From contig CACLAC010000001.1 in NCBI GenBank assembly GCA_902604785.1, positions 158,239 to 222,238 of the forward strand: DNA of 64,000 bases, in the 5' to 3' direction. Under the pieces are notes generated by a model. The model did no database searches and was not told the origin of the DNA. It worked only from the letters and a program-made list of their open reading frames with translations. This DNA comes from an uncultured Pelagibacteraceae bacterium (GTDB taxonomy: Bacteria; Pseudomonadota; Alphaproteobacteria; Pelagibacterales; Pelagibacteraceae). Made by a program: the position numbers and the translations under genes. Positions within the stretch are counted from its first letter, which is position 1. Each line of letters begins with the position of its first letter. Shown here one piece after another: positions 34,079 to 43,594 of this stretch.

Positions 34079-34741
34079 TTAATTTAAATAATGTATTAAT
34101 TTTTTCAAATTATTTTTAATTTTACCTTTTGTAATAATACGACCACAGACTATCCAATCAGATTTAATTTTTTTTGGGTGCATTGTTCTTTTTTGATCCT
34201 GAATATTATTATCAAACCTAACTCCAGGTGTAATAATTTCCTTTTTAAAAATTTTTCTAACATACTTTACTTCATTAGGACTACAAACTATTGCATCTAG
34301 TTTTGCTTTTCTTGCTAATTTACTTTGATGAATTATTAAATTTTTTACTGACTTATTGTATCCTATTTCTTTTAAGTTTTTATTGTCTAAAGAAGTTAAA
34401 GTTGAAACACCGACAATCCTGATTTTTGATGATACTTTTTTTACCGCTTTCAATGCTTCCAATCCAGAACTAATGTGTACAGTTAAATAATTAATTTTAA
34501 GATCTTTCAATGATTTAATAGCTGACTTCATAGTATTGGGTATATCTTTTGCTTTAATATCAATAAATATAATTTTATTTTTTAACTTTGATATAAAATT
34601 TCTTCCATTTTTACTTAGAATAAATTCTAATCCAAATTTATATCCAATTTTAATTTTATTTGTTTGAGTTTCTTTAATTATTTTTTTTGCTTTAGAAATT
34701 TTATTAGTATCTATTGCAATGAAGATTTTACATTTTTTCAT
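34079..34741 (-). CDS. pyrF: Orotidine 5'-phosphate decarboxylase PyrF
   Basis: Final step of UMP synthesis. The 220-aa TIM barrel carries the family catalytic tetrad region: D61-x-K63 and D66 in FIDIKAKDIPNT (59–70). The phosphate-binding TPGVRF motif is near 171–176. It overlaps the end of ihfB by 14 bp and precedes trpF, in an order known from other proteobacteria. Confidence 0.92.
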   Translation of the reverse strand: MKKCKIFIAIDTNKISKAKKIIKETQTNKIKIGYKFGLEFILSKNGRNFISKLKNKIIFIDIKAKDIPNTMKSAIKSLKDLKINYLTVHISSGLEALKAVKKVSSKIRIVGVSTLTSLDNKNLKEIGYNKSVKNLIIHQSKLARKAKLDAIVCSPNEVKYVRKIFKKEIITPGVRFDNNIQDQKRTMHPKKIKSDWIVCGRIITKGKIKNNLKKLIHYLN

Positions 34742-35018
34742 TTATTTTTTTTGCCCATTCTTTTGAAATTTTAAAATATATTTTATTTTTTTCTTTTACA
34801 AAAAAAGAAGCCCCAGTTTTAGGATTTCTCTTAAATGCACTTTTTTGAGTTTTAGGTTCTATTGTGAATAGTTTACGTAGTTCTACTCGCTCTTTTCGTT
34901 TAAGTGCAGATTTCATTTCATTAATTATAATAGAAAACAATTTATCAATGTCATGATGTAAGAAACCAGGATAGGCATCACAAATTTCCTTAATAATTTT
35001 TGAACGTGTTACTGACAA
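34728..35018 (-). CDS. ihfB: Integration host factor subunit beta / HU-family protein
   Basis: A 96-aa DNA-bending nucleoid protein. The HU/IHF signature is clear: a helical N-terminus, LRKLFTIEPKTQKSAFKRNPKTG (about 46–68) forming the DNA-embracing arm, and FKISKEWAKKINE at the end. Its position directly after rpsA is the conserved place of ihfB (himD), which supports IHF-beta over HU. Confidence 0.9.
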   Translation of the reverse strand: MSVTRSKIIKEICDAYPGFLHHDIDKLFSIIINEMKSALKRKERVELRKLFTIEPKTQKSAFKRNPKTGASFFVKEKNKIYFKISKEWAKKINEKM

Positions 35019-35028
35019 TTTTATTTAT

Positions 35029-36777
35029 TTATTCAGTTTCTTTCTTCTTTTTTACTATTTTATCAAGGGAAGCGAAAGGAAGTGATTTGCCAGAATACAA
35101 TCCTTCCGAGCCATATTTTTTTAGAGCTTCAGAGTTCATTTTTTCCTCTAGAGCCTTAATAGACAGGCTCACACTTCTCTTCAATTTTTTTACTAACATT
35201 GCGTCTAATCGATCGCCAACAATCCATCTTTCAACACGTTGAGAACTTGCTTCCGCTGATAGATTTTTTTTTGAGATAAAAATATCTGTTTCTGATCCTT
35301 CAGGTCGAACTACAATTCCTTTTTTATCTGAACTTATAATTTTACAAGTTAGTACGTCACCTACAGAAAATTGATCATAGAATTTATGAGGGTCAGTTTC
35401 TATTGCATCTTTTAAGCTTACCTGAATTCTTTGATTCTCAACATCACATTCTAATACTTGTAATTTTTCTAAAGTATCTCCTTTTTTATATAATTTTAAA
35501 TTTTCTGCAGGCTCACCTTTGAACGAAATATTGTTTGAGTGCAAAAATGATTCAATAGAATAATCTCCAAGTTTTACAAATAATGCATAATCATTAGTTG
35601 AAGTAATTTCAAATGAACCAGAAATTACTGAGCCAATTTTAACTTCCTTTTTGAATTTTTCATAAGGATTTTCAGTTGTTAAACGGTGTGAGCAAGCGAT
35701 CCTGCGCTTTTCTAAGTCTATCTCGGTGATTCTAACCAAGATTCTATCATTCTCAGAGAATAATTTTTTTGGATTTATATTTTTTTTTGACCAAGAAAGT
35801 TCTGATTGGTGGCACAAGCCACTAAGTGAATCACGTAGCTCAACAAAAATTCCATAATCTAAAATTTTTTTGCAAATTCCAAAATAATCTTTACCGACTG
35901 AAAATTCACTTATGTTATTAAATGGATCTGGAGATAAGGCACGAATTGAGGTTGAAACCTGCATCTTTTCTAAGTCCACACCTATGACTTTTAATTTGTA
36001 GGACTTTCCTATTTCAACAACCTCATCTGCAGAGTTGATACGGCTGTATGACAATTCCATAAGGTGGCATAAAGAATCCCAAACGGAGCCGGTTTCTTCA
36101 TCAATAATTTCGAAGAAAACTCCAAAGCTCGCTATATTTTTCGCTCTTCCAGTCACTATAGAATTAATTTTGATTTTTGAAAAAATTTCCTTTTTAGAAG
36201 CAAATTTTTGTTCTGATTTTACTGCTCTTCGAGACGTACAGAGATTGCCTCTAATAGTATCAATTTTAATGATTTTTGCCTCCACTTCTGTATTCATTAA
36301 ATGAGAAATATCTTTAGACTGTGATGTTGACACTTGTGAGCCCGGCATGAATGTTTGTATTCCTGTTTCTTTTTCTTGAAAAATTAGTCCTCCTTTTACT
36401 CGAGACGTTAGGGTGCCTTTTAAAATTTTTCCTTCTTCATATGCCTTCTTTAAAATTTCAAAACTTTTTTGCTTATGTGCTTTCTCCAAAGACACGATTA
36501 TGTTTCCATCACGTGTCTCCTGATTCTCAAGCAACACTTCACAAATTTCCCCCACTTTAATTTTATCTAAAAGATTTAAATTTTTAAATTGAGCTATTTC
36601 AATCATTGCTTCTGATTTCATATTTAGGTTCAGCCAAATAAATTTTTCACCAATATTAGTTATTTCTGCTTTAACGATTGTGCCTTCTTGTAATTTGCTT
36701 TTTGCAGATTCTAAGTTTAAAAGTTGTTCAAATTTTTCGTCTAGGGGAGATTTTGTGCTTTTTTTATATATTTCCAT
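35029..36777 (-). CDS. rpsA: 30S ribosomal protein bS1
   Basis: The mRNA-binding ribosomal protein S1, 582 aa, slightly longer than the common form. It contains about six S1 OB-fold repeats, each with a G-x-V/I…G-x-F/I-V/A pattern, for example GTIVKAEITNIGEKFIWLNL at about 32–51 and GKDYFGICKKILDYGIFVEL near 294–313. It overlaps cmk by 14 bp (cmk–rpsA–ihfB order is widely conserved). Codon use is somewhat more G/C-rich than its neighbours. Confidence 0.96.
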   Translation of the reverse strand: MEIYKKSTKSPLDEKFEQLLNLESAKSKLQEGTIVKAEITNIGEKFIWLNLNMKSEAMIEIAQFKNLNLLDKIKVGEICEVLLENQETRDGNIIVSLEKAHKQKSFEILKKAYEEGKILKGTLTSRVKGGLIFQEKETGIQTFMPGSQVSTSQSKDISHLMNTEVEAKIIKIDTIRGNLCTSRRAVKSEQKFASKKEIFSKIKINSIVTGRAKNIASFGVFFEIIDEETGSVWDSLCHLMELSYSRINSADEVVEIGKSYKLKVIGVDLEKMQVSTSIRALSPDPFNNISEFSVGKDYFGICKKILDYGIFVELRDSLSGLCHQSELSWSKKNINPKKLFSENDRILVRITEIDLEKRRIACSHRLTTENPYEKFKKEVKIGSVISGSFEITSTNDYALFVKLGDYSIESFLHSNNISFKGEPAENLKLYKKGDTLEKLQVLECDVENQRIQVSLKDAIETDPHKFYDQFSVGDVLTCKIISSDKKGIVVRPEGSETDIFISKKNLSAEASSQRVERWIVGDRLDAMLVKKLKRSVSLSIKALEEKMNSEALKKYGSEGLYSGKSLPFASLDKIVKKKKETE

Positions 36778-37429
36778 ATTTTTCTTTAATCGAAATTTTT
36801 ACCAAATTAATAAGTTTTGCCTCCATTTGTTTTATGTTTAATTTAGTGGTGTCGACTAATACAGCATTTTTGGTCATAATCAAGGGACTTATTTTTCTTT
36901 TGGTATCTTCTTTATCCCTTTGAATAAGGGCTTTTTCGACCTGTGTTAAAGTAATGTTTTTATTAAGAGTTTTGAACTCCTTAAATCTTCTTTTGGCTTT
37001 TTCTTTTATAGAGCATGTGAAGAATAATTTAAGATCTGCGCGTACCATAATCTTTGAGCCGATATCTCTTCCTTCAACTACCACTAACCTTGATTTTTTT
37101 ATGAAATTTTTTTGAAAACTTTTTAAAGCACTTCTAACATATGGTTTTTTTGCAATAATAGAAGATACTTTTGCTACTTCTGGAGTATAAAGTTTTTTAT
37201 TTTTTAATTTTTTTAATGTTATCGATTTAGAAACCTTATTAATAAATTTTGCATTATATTTATTTTTATTTTCTAAAGTTTTTAAAGCACAAAATCTATA
37301 TAAGGTCCCACTTGATAGAAAATTCATATTAAATTTTTTTGCAATTAATTTACCACCTGTTGTCTTGCCAGAAGCGCTACTTCCATCAGCTGCAATTCTA
37401 AATTCAATTTCTTTGTTTAGTTTTCTCAA
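36764..37429 (-). CDS. cmk: Cytidylate kinase Cmk
   Basis: Phosphorylates CMP and dCMP. The 221-aa P-loop kinase starts with AADGSSASGKTTGGKL (Walker A near 15–24), then LSSGTLYRF and the RDIGSKI motif near 120. It sits between aroA and rpsA as in many proteobacteria, overlapping both genes by 4 and 14 bp. Confidence 0.93.
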   Translation of the reverse strand: MRKLNKEIEFRIAADGSSASGKTTGGKLIAKKFNMNFLSSGTLYRFCALKTLENKNKYNAKFINKVSKSITLKKLKNKKLYTPEVAKVSSIIAKKPYVRSALKSFQKNFIKKSRLVVVEGRDIGSKIMVRADLKLFFTCSIKEKAKRRFKEFKTLNKNITLTQVEKALIQRDKEDTKRKISPLIMTKNAVLVDTTKLNIKQMEAKLINLVKISIKEKYGNI

Positions 37430-38757
37430 TTTATTTTAGCTCCTAAGTTTTTAAGTAATTTCAAGAAAGAAGGGAAAGAGGTATTGATAGACTCCTTATC
37501 TTCAATAATAACTTTACCATTCTCTATAAATGATAATGCAGCGATACTTGACATCATAAAGACCCTGTGATCTTTTAAATAGTTTTTAATATGTAATGTC
37601 TTTGATATTTTTAAGTATGGATTTCCATATATTTTAATATCATTCTTATTTCTATCTACTCTGACACCTATCATTTTTAGAAATTTTACTCCTATATCTA
37701 ATCTTGGACTTTCTTTTTTATTTAATTCTCCTAAATTTTTAAAATTTGATATCCCTTTTGCTTTTGCAGCAATTAAAAAAATAACTAGAAATTCATCTAT
37801 TGCTGCACTATTCAAGCTAGATGGACAACTTATTCCTTTTATATTTCTAGAGCTCTCAACAATAATATCAGCAGTTTCTTCTCCTTTATAAATTTTTTTA
37901 TTTTTTAAATTAATTTTGCAGTTCATTTTCTTTAAAATAGTGATTATACCAATTCTACTCTTATTAACGTTAATATTTTTAATTCTGATTCTGGAATTAT
38001 TAGAGAGAATAGTTAAAACTATAAAAAATGCACTGGAGCTTATATCTCCTGGTATAATATATTCAAAAGCATCAAATTGTTTTAAACCTTCAACTTCAAT
38101 TAAATCAAAATTCTTTTTTGATTTTATTTTGATTGGTAATTTAAGGTATTTAAACAATCGCTCGGAATGATCACGACTTTTAGCTGCTTTAATTTTTGTC
38201 ACTCCGGGAGTGTTCAAAGCAGCAAGCATTACTGCGCTTTTGCATTGTGCACTTCCTCTGGTTTCTAAATAATTTATTGGTCTCAAAAATTCAGTTCCCT
38301 GAATATCAATCGGCAAAGAATTTTTCCTTGATTTGATATTGGCCCCAAACAGTTTCAAGGGTGAAGTAACTCTAGAAAAATCTCTCTTTGACAAACTTTT
38401 ATCACCAATTAATTTAATTTTTTTATTAGTTTTAATTAGTAGAGAAAGTATAAGTCTTCCAAGTGTTCCTGAATTTCCAGCATTAATTACTATATTATTT
38501 TTAGGATTAAAGCCATTTAGGCCAAAACCATAAATTTCATAACAATTTTTTGTTTTTTTGTAATTTATTCCAAGTTTTTTAATGGTTTTTAAAGCATTTA
38601 AAACATCTTCTGACTGTAAAAGATTTGAAATTTTTGAAGTACCTACGGCTTGAGAAGCAAGCAATAAAGTTCTAATTGATAAGCTTTTATCAGAACTAAC
38701 TTGAATTGTTTTATTGAATGGAGATATTTTTTTATCAATATAGATATGTTTCGGCAT
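37426..38757 (-). CDS. aroA: 3-phosphoshikimate 1-carboxyvinyltransferase AroA
   Basis: EPSP synthase of the shikimate pathway, 443 aa. Conserved motifs are the DKSLSIRTLLLA start (about 23–34), NAGNSGTLGRLILSLL near 87–102, TRGSAQCKSAVMLAAL near 165–180 and the C-terminal KDHRVFMMSSIAAL near 389–402. It precedes cmk in the superoperon. MurA in this window is its fold relative but is clearly distinct. Confidence 0.95.
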   Translation of the reverse strand: MPKHIYIDKKISPFNKTIQVSSDKSLSIRTLLLASQAVGTSKISNLLQSEDVLNALKTIKKLGINYKKTKNCYEIYGFGLNGFNPKNNIVINAGNSGTLGRLILSLLIKTNKKIKLIGDKSLSKRDFSRVTSPLKLFGANIKSRKNSLPIDIQGTEFLRPINYLETRGSAQCKSAVMLAALNTPGVTKIKAAKSRDHSERLFKYLKLPIKIKSKKNFDLIEVEGLKQFDAFEYIIPGDISSSAFFIVLTILSNNSRIRIKNINVNKSRIGIITILKKMNCKINLKNKKIYKGEETADIIVESSRNIKGISCPSSLNSAAIDEFLVIFLIAAKAKGISNFKNLGELNKKESPRLDIGVKFLKMIGVRVDRNKNDIKIYGNPYLKISKTLHIKNYLKDHRVFMMSSIAALSFIENGKVIIEDKESINTSFPSFLKLLKNLGAKIN

Positions 38758-38763
38758 TTAAAA

Positions 38764-39540
38764 TTAATTTATTTTAAATTCATTACCAAAGTATACAGAT
38801 CGAGCATGTGTATCATTTATTATTTCTTGAGGACTCCCTGATGCAATAATTTTTGTATTAGCAAGAACAAGGCAACGGTCTACAGTTTTTAATAGGTCCG
38901 AGGCGTTGTGATCTGTCACTATAATTGACATGTTCTCCATTGATTGTAAGTTTATAATAATCTCTTGTATCATTTTTACAGACAAGATATCCAAAGCTGC
39001 GTAAGGTTCGTCTAACAATAGTATTTCAGGGTCATTAATTATAGCCATTCCAATCGCAAGTTTACGTCGCTCCCCTCCTGAAATAGTTTTGGCCTTGGTA
39101 TGTAAAATTGAGTCAAATCCAAATTGACCTACAATTTTATCTATCTTAGACATTCTCAAATTTTTTTCTTTTATATGTATTTCAGCAACAGCAGTTAAAT
39201 TTTCTAAAACTGTTAAATCATAAAAGTAGCCGCCATACTGTGGACAGTACGACAATCGAAACATGCTAGACCTTTCATATATTGGTATATTTGTACAATC
39301 AGTACCTTTCAAAAAAATTTTACCACTTTTTTGTTGTTCAATTCCCATGAGTATCTTCATGATGGTGCTCTTGCCTGCTCCATTAGGTCCCAATAAACCC
39401 AAAACTTCTGCGCGGTTCACTTTAAATGATATATCATTTAGAATTCTTCTCTTATCGTAGAACATTGAAACCCTATCTAATTGAAGTAAAGTTTGTTGTT
39501 CTTTAAAACTTTTTATGCGGAAGCGTTTGATAAGAGCCAT
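38764..39540 (-). CDS. lptB: LPS export ABC transporter ATPase LptB
   Basis: Powers lipopolysaccharide extraction by LptFG. The 258-aa protein has Walker A GPNGAGKST (51–59), the signature SGGERRK near 154–160, and Walker B LLLDEPYAALD. A short N-terminal extension of about 18 residues precedes the ABC domain. It overlaps the lptC-like gene by one base. lptF and lptG are not in the window. Confidence 0.94.
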   Translation of the reverse strand: MALIKRFRIKSFKEQQTLLQLDRVSMFYDKRRILNDISFKVNRAEVLGLLGPNGAGKSTIMKILMGIEQQKSGKIFLKGTDCTNIPIYERSSMFRLSYCPQYGGYFYDLTVLENLTAVAEIHIKEKNLRMSKIDKIVGQFGFDSILHTKAKTISGGERRKLAIGMAIINDPEILLLDEPYAALDILSVKMIQEIIINLQSMENMSIIVTDHNASDLLKTVDRCLVLANTKIIASGSPQEIINDTHARSVYFGNEFKIN

Positions 39541-40295
39541 TAATTTATTGTTACTTTTACTTTGTTTTTATTGTTGTCCGGATTAATATTAATAACTTTT
39601 GTTTCAATATCTAAAATAATTTTTCCTGCTTTCATTATAGACTGTGGATCTGTTACTACAACATTATTGTATGCTATTGCAATATTTGTTTGCATGTCTA
39701 CATCAAAATAATCACATGTTATTTCTTTATCTTCATAATTAATAACTACATTTTGATAAAAATTTGATTTTAGATTAGATGAATTGTATTCAGCAAAGTC
39801 AGATACTATGTAAACAGTTGATTTTTTTTTAGATTTTATAACGCCTCTTACATTGTCTAGATCTAATATATTTTTATTTTCTGAATTTGTTCTTCCGGAA
39901 GTTGCTAATATTTTATATTTATTACCACTTTTATCAGTTGTTAAATATTCTATGTCTTTTACTTCATTATTAATTTCAGGTTTCTTTGGTTTTGTTTTTT
40001 TTTCTAAATTAACAGTTTCATTCTTCACTTCTTTTACTTCTTCATTCTTCACTTCTTTTACTTCTTCATTTTTAAGTTCTTTTACTTCTTCACTCTCATT
40101 TATTTTTGTTTTATCAACAGGTTTTTTAATTAAAACTTTTGATTCTTTTTTTTGGGTTTCCTTTTCTTCAACTTGTGTTTCAATCTTTTCTAATGAAATT
40201 TTATTATTATTTGCAAAATAATTAAAATAAACACCACCTAAAATAATTGTAATTATTAATATTATAATAATTTGAATTAGAGATTTTAGAGACAT
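39540..40295 (-). CDS. lptC: LptC-like LPS export periplasmic protein
   Basis: A 251-aa membrane-anchored protein: N-terminal transmembrane helix (about 5–27), a long charged linker (about 30–110) and a C-terminal beta-jellyroll domain (YIVSDFAEYNSSNLKSNFYQ and similar repeating strands). This fits LptC, which joins LptFG to the LptA bridge. The linker contains three near-perfect NEEVKEVK repeats. No separate lptA lies between this gene and lptB, the usual place, so an LptA-like role is possible. It follows kdsD directly. Confidence 0.75.
   Translation of the reverse strand: MSLKSLIQIIIILIITIILGGVYFNYFANNNKISLEKIETQVEEKETQKKESKVLIKKPVDKTKINESEEVKELKNEEVKEVKNEEVKEVKNETVNLEKKTKPKKPEINNEVKDIEYLTTDKSGNKYKILATSGRTNSENKNILDLDNVRGVIKSKKKSTVYIVSDFAEYNSSNLKSNFYQNVVINYEDKEITCDYFDVDMQTNIAIAYNNVVVTDPQSIMKAGKIILDIETKVININPDNNKNKVKVTIN
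40021..40092. repeat. Three 24-bp tandem repeats within lptC
   Basis: Copies at 40021–40044 and 40045–40068 are identical; 40069–40092 is a diverged third copy. Each unit encodes eight residues, giving NEEVKEVK-type repeats in the periplasmic linker. Because the unit is a multiple of three, copy number can change without a frameshift. Confidence 0.85.
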
Positions 40296-41267
40296 TTAGC
40301 TTATATTTGCATTTAAAATATTATGTATATGAATTATTCCAACTGTTTTATTTTTTTTGTTTTCTTTATGAACACATAGACTTGTGATTTTCTTTGAGTT
40401 CATAATTGAAAGTGCTTGAGCTGCAAGAGTATTTTTATCAACACTAATTGGATTTTTTACCATGACAGATTTTATTTTTAGTTCTTGAAAATTCTTAAAT
40501 TTTTGAGCCAATCTTTTAATATCTCCATCTGTTAAAATTCCTATAGTTGAATTTTTATTATTTTTGATAATTAGTACTCCCAAACCTTTATTTGATATTA
40601 TTTTTAATGCATACTTCATTAATGAATTTTCATTTATAAAAGGTATCTTGTTTCCATTTAACATTAAATCACTAACTGTTCTCAGTTTCATCCCAAGTGA
40701 ACCAGAAGGGTGGAATTTTTTAAATTCTAATTTTCCAAATTTTTTATAATTCATGCATGCAATTGCCATAGCGTCTCCAAGCGCCAATGTATTGGTTGTA
40801 CTAGATGTTGGAACAATACCAAACCCTGCCTCTTTTACCTCAGGTATAAGAAGTTTTATATCTGAAGCCTTGTATAAAATAGAATTTTTTTTTGAAACTA
40901 TTCCAATTAAAGTAATTTTATTTCTATTTGCAAACTGAATTACTGGCCTAAGTTCTTGGGAATCACCAGAATTGCTAATCAAAATTAATACATCTTTTTT
41001 AGAAAGACTTCCCATATCTCCATGTGAAGCAGAAGAGCTATCAAGTGTAAATGAAGCACATCCCACTGATGAAAGAGTAGCACTAATTTTTGATCCCACA
41101 ATAGAGCTTTTACCAACTCCACAAAGAACAATTTTTGATTGACATTTAACAATTGCATTTACAGCCTTGTCAAAAGAATTGTTTATTGATTGTTTTAATT
41201 TTTTTAAAGCCTGTATTTCAAGATCAATAACACCTTTTGCTATTTTTTTTAAATTACTTTTTTTCAT
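40296..41267 (-). CDS. kdsD: Arabinose-5-phosphate isomerase KdsD (KpsF/GutQ family)
   Basis: Makes D-arabinose 5-phosphate for Kdo, the LPS core sugar. The 323-aa protein has an N-terminal SIS sugar-isomerase domain (CGVGKSSIVGSK and SNSGDSQEL motifs near 48–60 and 102–110) and two C-terminal CBS domains from about 205. kdsB, for the later CMP-Kdo step, is also in the window, and lptC/lptB follow directly. Confidence 0.94.
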   Translation of the reverse strand: MKKSNLKKIAKGVIDLEIQALKKLKQSINNSFDKAVNAIVKCQSKIVLCGVGKSSIVGSKISATLSSVGCASFTLDSSSASHGDMGSLSKKDVLILISNSGDSQELRPVIQFANRNKITLIGIVSKKNSILYKASDIKLLIPEVKEAGFGIVPTSSTTNTLALGDAMAIACMNYKKFGKLEFKKFHPSGSLGMKLRTVSDLMLNGNKIPFINENSLMKYALKIISNKGLGVLIIKNNKNSTIGILTDGDIKRLAQKFKNFQELKIKSVMVKNPISVDKNTLAAQALSIMNSKKITSLCVHKENKKNKTVGIIHIHNILNANIS

Positions 41268-41879
41268 TTAGTGAGACCAAATATCTTCGTTGAAAGAAGA
41301 ATAATCTAATTCAACTCTTGTTGGGAGAAATTTTATAGTATTATTGTATAGATCAAGTCTCTTTTCTCTTTCTAAAATTTTATGAAGTCCTTCGTAAATC
41401 TTATGAAGATAAATTACATCGTTTGCACAATATTCAATTTGTTTCTTGCTTAAATCTCCACCAAAATCTGAAGTTTGTAGTTGTTTGCTTATATCAATTC
41501 CTATAAATTCTTTGATTAAATCTTTTAAACCATGTTTATCTGAATAACTTCTCGCAATTTTGCTCATTATTTTAGTACATGCAATATTATTAACATCAAT
41601 GTTTAAATATTTTTTTATAAATAATAGATCGGCTCGCGCATAATGAAATATTTTATTTATATTTTTGTCAACTAGTAACTTTTTTAAATTAGGAGCATTA
41701 TATTTATCTTTGTTTAATTGAATTATATGTGCATCATTATTCCCGCAAGATATTTGAACTAAACATAATCTATCTCTTTCAACATTCAAACCCATGAATT
41801 CACAATCTATCGCAATATTGTCACTAAGTTGTATTTGATCTGGTAAATCTTCTCTATGTAATTTAATATCTAAATTCAT
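41268..41879 (-). CDS. rnd: Ribonuclease D-type 3'-5' exonuclease (short form)
   Basis: A 203-aa DEDDy exonuclease domain: D25 and E27 (IDCEFMG), FHYARADLLF near 78–87 and the Tyr/Asp motif CANDVIYLHKIY near 153–164. It lacks the C-terminal HRDC domains of full RNase D, as in many alphaproteobacterial forms. It processes RNA 3' ends. It is the first gene of the leftward superoperon; its start is 15 bp from the divergent NDUFA9-like gene. Confidence 0.9.
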   Translation of the reverse strand: MNLDIKLHREDLPDQIQLSDNIAIDCEFMGLNVERDRLCLVQISCGNNDAHIIQLNKDKYNAPNLKKLLVDKNINKIFHYARADLLFIKKYLNIDVNNIACTKIMSKIARSYSDKHGLKDLIKEFIGIDISKQLQTSDFGGDLSKKQIEYCANDVIYLHKIYEGLHKILEREKRLDLYNNTIKFLPTRVELDYSSFNEDIWSH

Positions 41880-41894
41880 TGATGAAATATATAT

Positions 41895-42857
41895 ATGAAA
41901 CCTAAAGAAATTCTAGTTTTCGGTGCTTCTGGCCAAATAGGCAGACACTTAATAAGAAAGTTAACAAAAAATAACTATAAAGTTGTTGCCGTTACTAGAA
42001 ATATTCATCAAAAAGGATATATTTTAAAAACTCAAGCAAATCCTGGATATCTTGAGATTGTAGAATTGCCTTACTTTAATATAGATAAGATTAAGAATTT
42101 ATTAGAAGAGTGTTCAATTTGTATTAATTTAATCGGAATATTATTTGAAAAAAAAAATAATAATTTTAAGAATATTCATTCTGACTTTCCTGATCTTTTA
42201 TCAAAATTTTCAGCTAAAAAAAATATTGAAAAATTAATTCATCTTTCTTCTCTTGGAATTGAAAAATCTATAGATAGTAATTATGCTATTAGTAAACTTG
42301 ATGGAGAAAATAAAATTAAACATAATTTTAATAGGAGCATAATTTTAAAACCATCTATAGTTTATTCTGTAGATGATAATTTTACTACAAATTTTATGAC
42401 TTTATTGAACCGTTTACCGTTTATGCCTTTATATTATGAAGGAAAAACAAAATTTTCACCCATACATGTTACAGATTTAGCTCAAATAATTTTTGATGCA
42501 GTTCAAGGAAAAGTAAATGAACAAACTATAGAGTGTATAGGTCCTGAAATACTTTCATTTAAAGAAATTATTTTAAAATTATTAAAAAATATAGATAAAA
42601 AAAGATTATTAATTCCTTTGCCTTTAGCTTTTGCAAAAACTTTAGCAAAAATTTTTGAAATAATGCCCAATCCATTAATAACAGTAGATCAAATAAATTT
42701 ATTAAAGTATGATAATATTGCCTCAGGAAAATACAAAACTAATTTTGATTTGGGACTTGCGGCAAATAGAATTTTTGATGAAGAAATAAAAAAATATAGT
42801 TTTAATTGGCGAGATGGTGGACAATACTCGAGAGACAAATTTTTAAATAAAAATTAA
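41895..42857 (+). CDS. NDUFA9-like NAD(P)-binding epimerase-family protein
   Basis: A short-chain dehydrogenase/epimerase-like protein of 320 aa. The Rossmann motif GASGQIG is at 10–16, and the YAISKLDGE segment (near 131–139) corresponds to the Y-x-x-x-K catalytic region. The overall form resembles the complex I NDUFA9 group, which bind NAD(P)H at respiratory complex I. Function here is inferred. The stop overlaps the ATG of the next small gene. Confidence 0.82.
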   Translation: MKPKEILVFGASGQIGRHLIRKLTKNNYKVVAVTRNIHQKGYILKTQANPGYLEIVELPYFNIDKIKNLLEECSICINLIGILFEKKNNNFKNIHSDFPDLLSKFSAKKNIEKLIHLSSLGIEKSIDSNYAISKLDGENKIKHNFNRSIILKPSIVYSVDDNFTTNFMTLLNRLPFMPLYYEGKTKFSPIHVTDLAQIIFDAVQGKVNEQTIECIGPEILSFKEIILKLLKNIDKKRLLIPLPLAFAKTLAKIFEIMPNPLITVDQINLLKYDNIASGKYKTNFDLGLAANRIFDEEIKKYSFNWRDGGQYSRDKFLNKN

Positions 42858-43012
42858 TGATCACTTATATAATTTATATTGTAACAATTATTATATTGGC
42901 TTTAGTATCTGTTTTAGCAATAAAAGCAATTTATAGAGGCATAGAAGCCAAAAAAAAATTAAATAAAGATTATAATTATGAAAATAAAAAAAATATTGAT
43001 AAAAAAAACTAG
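42857..43012 (+). CDS. 51-aa single-pass membrane protein
   Basis: An ATG overlapping the preceding TAA (TAATG) opens 51 codons. Residues 4–24 are strongly hydrophobic (YIIYIVTIIILALVSVLAI), followed by a charged Lys/Asn-rich cytoplasmic tail. Translational coupling and the clean transmembrane segment support a real small gene. No family recognised; it might accompany the NDUFA9-like protein at the membrane. Confidence 0.6.
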   Translation: MITYIIYIVTIIILALVSVLAIKAIYRGIEAKKKLNKDYNYENKKNIDKKN

Positions 43013-43099
43013 ATATATAATTTAATTGAATTATAAAAAAATATCTTATTAGAAAAGATTAAATAATAAAAATTTAAAATAAATAAATAAAAATTCTAA

Positions 43100-43594
43100 T
43101 TAAGCTGATTCAACTTTCTTTTCAATAAATTGAGGAACTTCATCTTCTTTGTCCAAAGTATCTTCTTTTTTGCCTTTTGGCTGGAATACAATCATTAAAT
43201 GTAACGGGCAGTAAGAAAATTTTTCAACATTTTTTCTTCCGCAAAAAGAAGATTTTTCTTCATCTGGATGTCCTTCCATATATTTACAAGTGTTTTCATT
43301 TAATTCTTCCAACTGTAAATTTTTTGCTGGTTCAAAATCTTTATCTAATATCAGTGATCTAAATTTGCTTCTTCTTCCTCTTTTTTGCGTTCCCTGATTA
43401 GCAGATTTTAAGTATTCTTTGTTTTGTTGAAAGGTTGGTCTCGATTTTATTTTTGCAGATAAATTCAATCTGTGTGCTTTGCCTATAACTGCATTTCTAC
43501 TTATTCCACCAATAATTTCAGCAATTTGACTTGCGGTTTTGCCTTTGCCCCACAACTCTTTTAATTTATTTACTTTTTCATCAGTCCAGCTCAT
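43100..43594 (-). CDS. gcrA: Cell-cycle regulator GcrA
   Basis: A 164-aa alphaproteobacterial transcription regulator that acts with sigma70 at GANTC-methylated promoters in Caulobacter. The N-terminal helix-turn-helix (MSWTDEKVNKLKELWGKG… ISRNAVIGKAHRL, 1–43) is typical. The C-terminal part contains the conserved cysteine region (CKYMEGHP and SFCGRKN…YCPLH). It stands alone between A/T-rich spacers. The matching methylase CcrM is not in the window. Confidence 0.93.
   Translation of the reverse strand: MSWTDEKVNKLKELWGKGKTASQIAEIIGGISRNAVIGKAHRLNLSAKIKSRPTFQQNKEYLKSANQGTQKRGRRSKFRSLILDKDFEPAKNLQLEELNENTCKYMEGHPDEEKSSFCGRKNVEKFSYCPLHLMIVFQPKGKKEDTLDKEDEVPQFIEKKVESA

Noticed and set aside
41268..41879. 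Truncated RNase D as a pseudogene
   Set aside because: All DEDDy residues are present, and short RNase D without HRDC domains is common in alphaproteobacteria.
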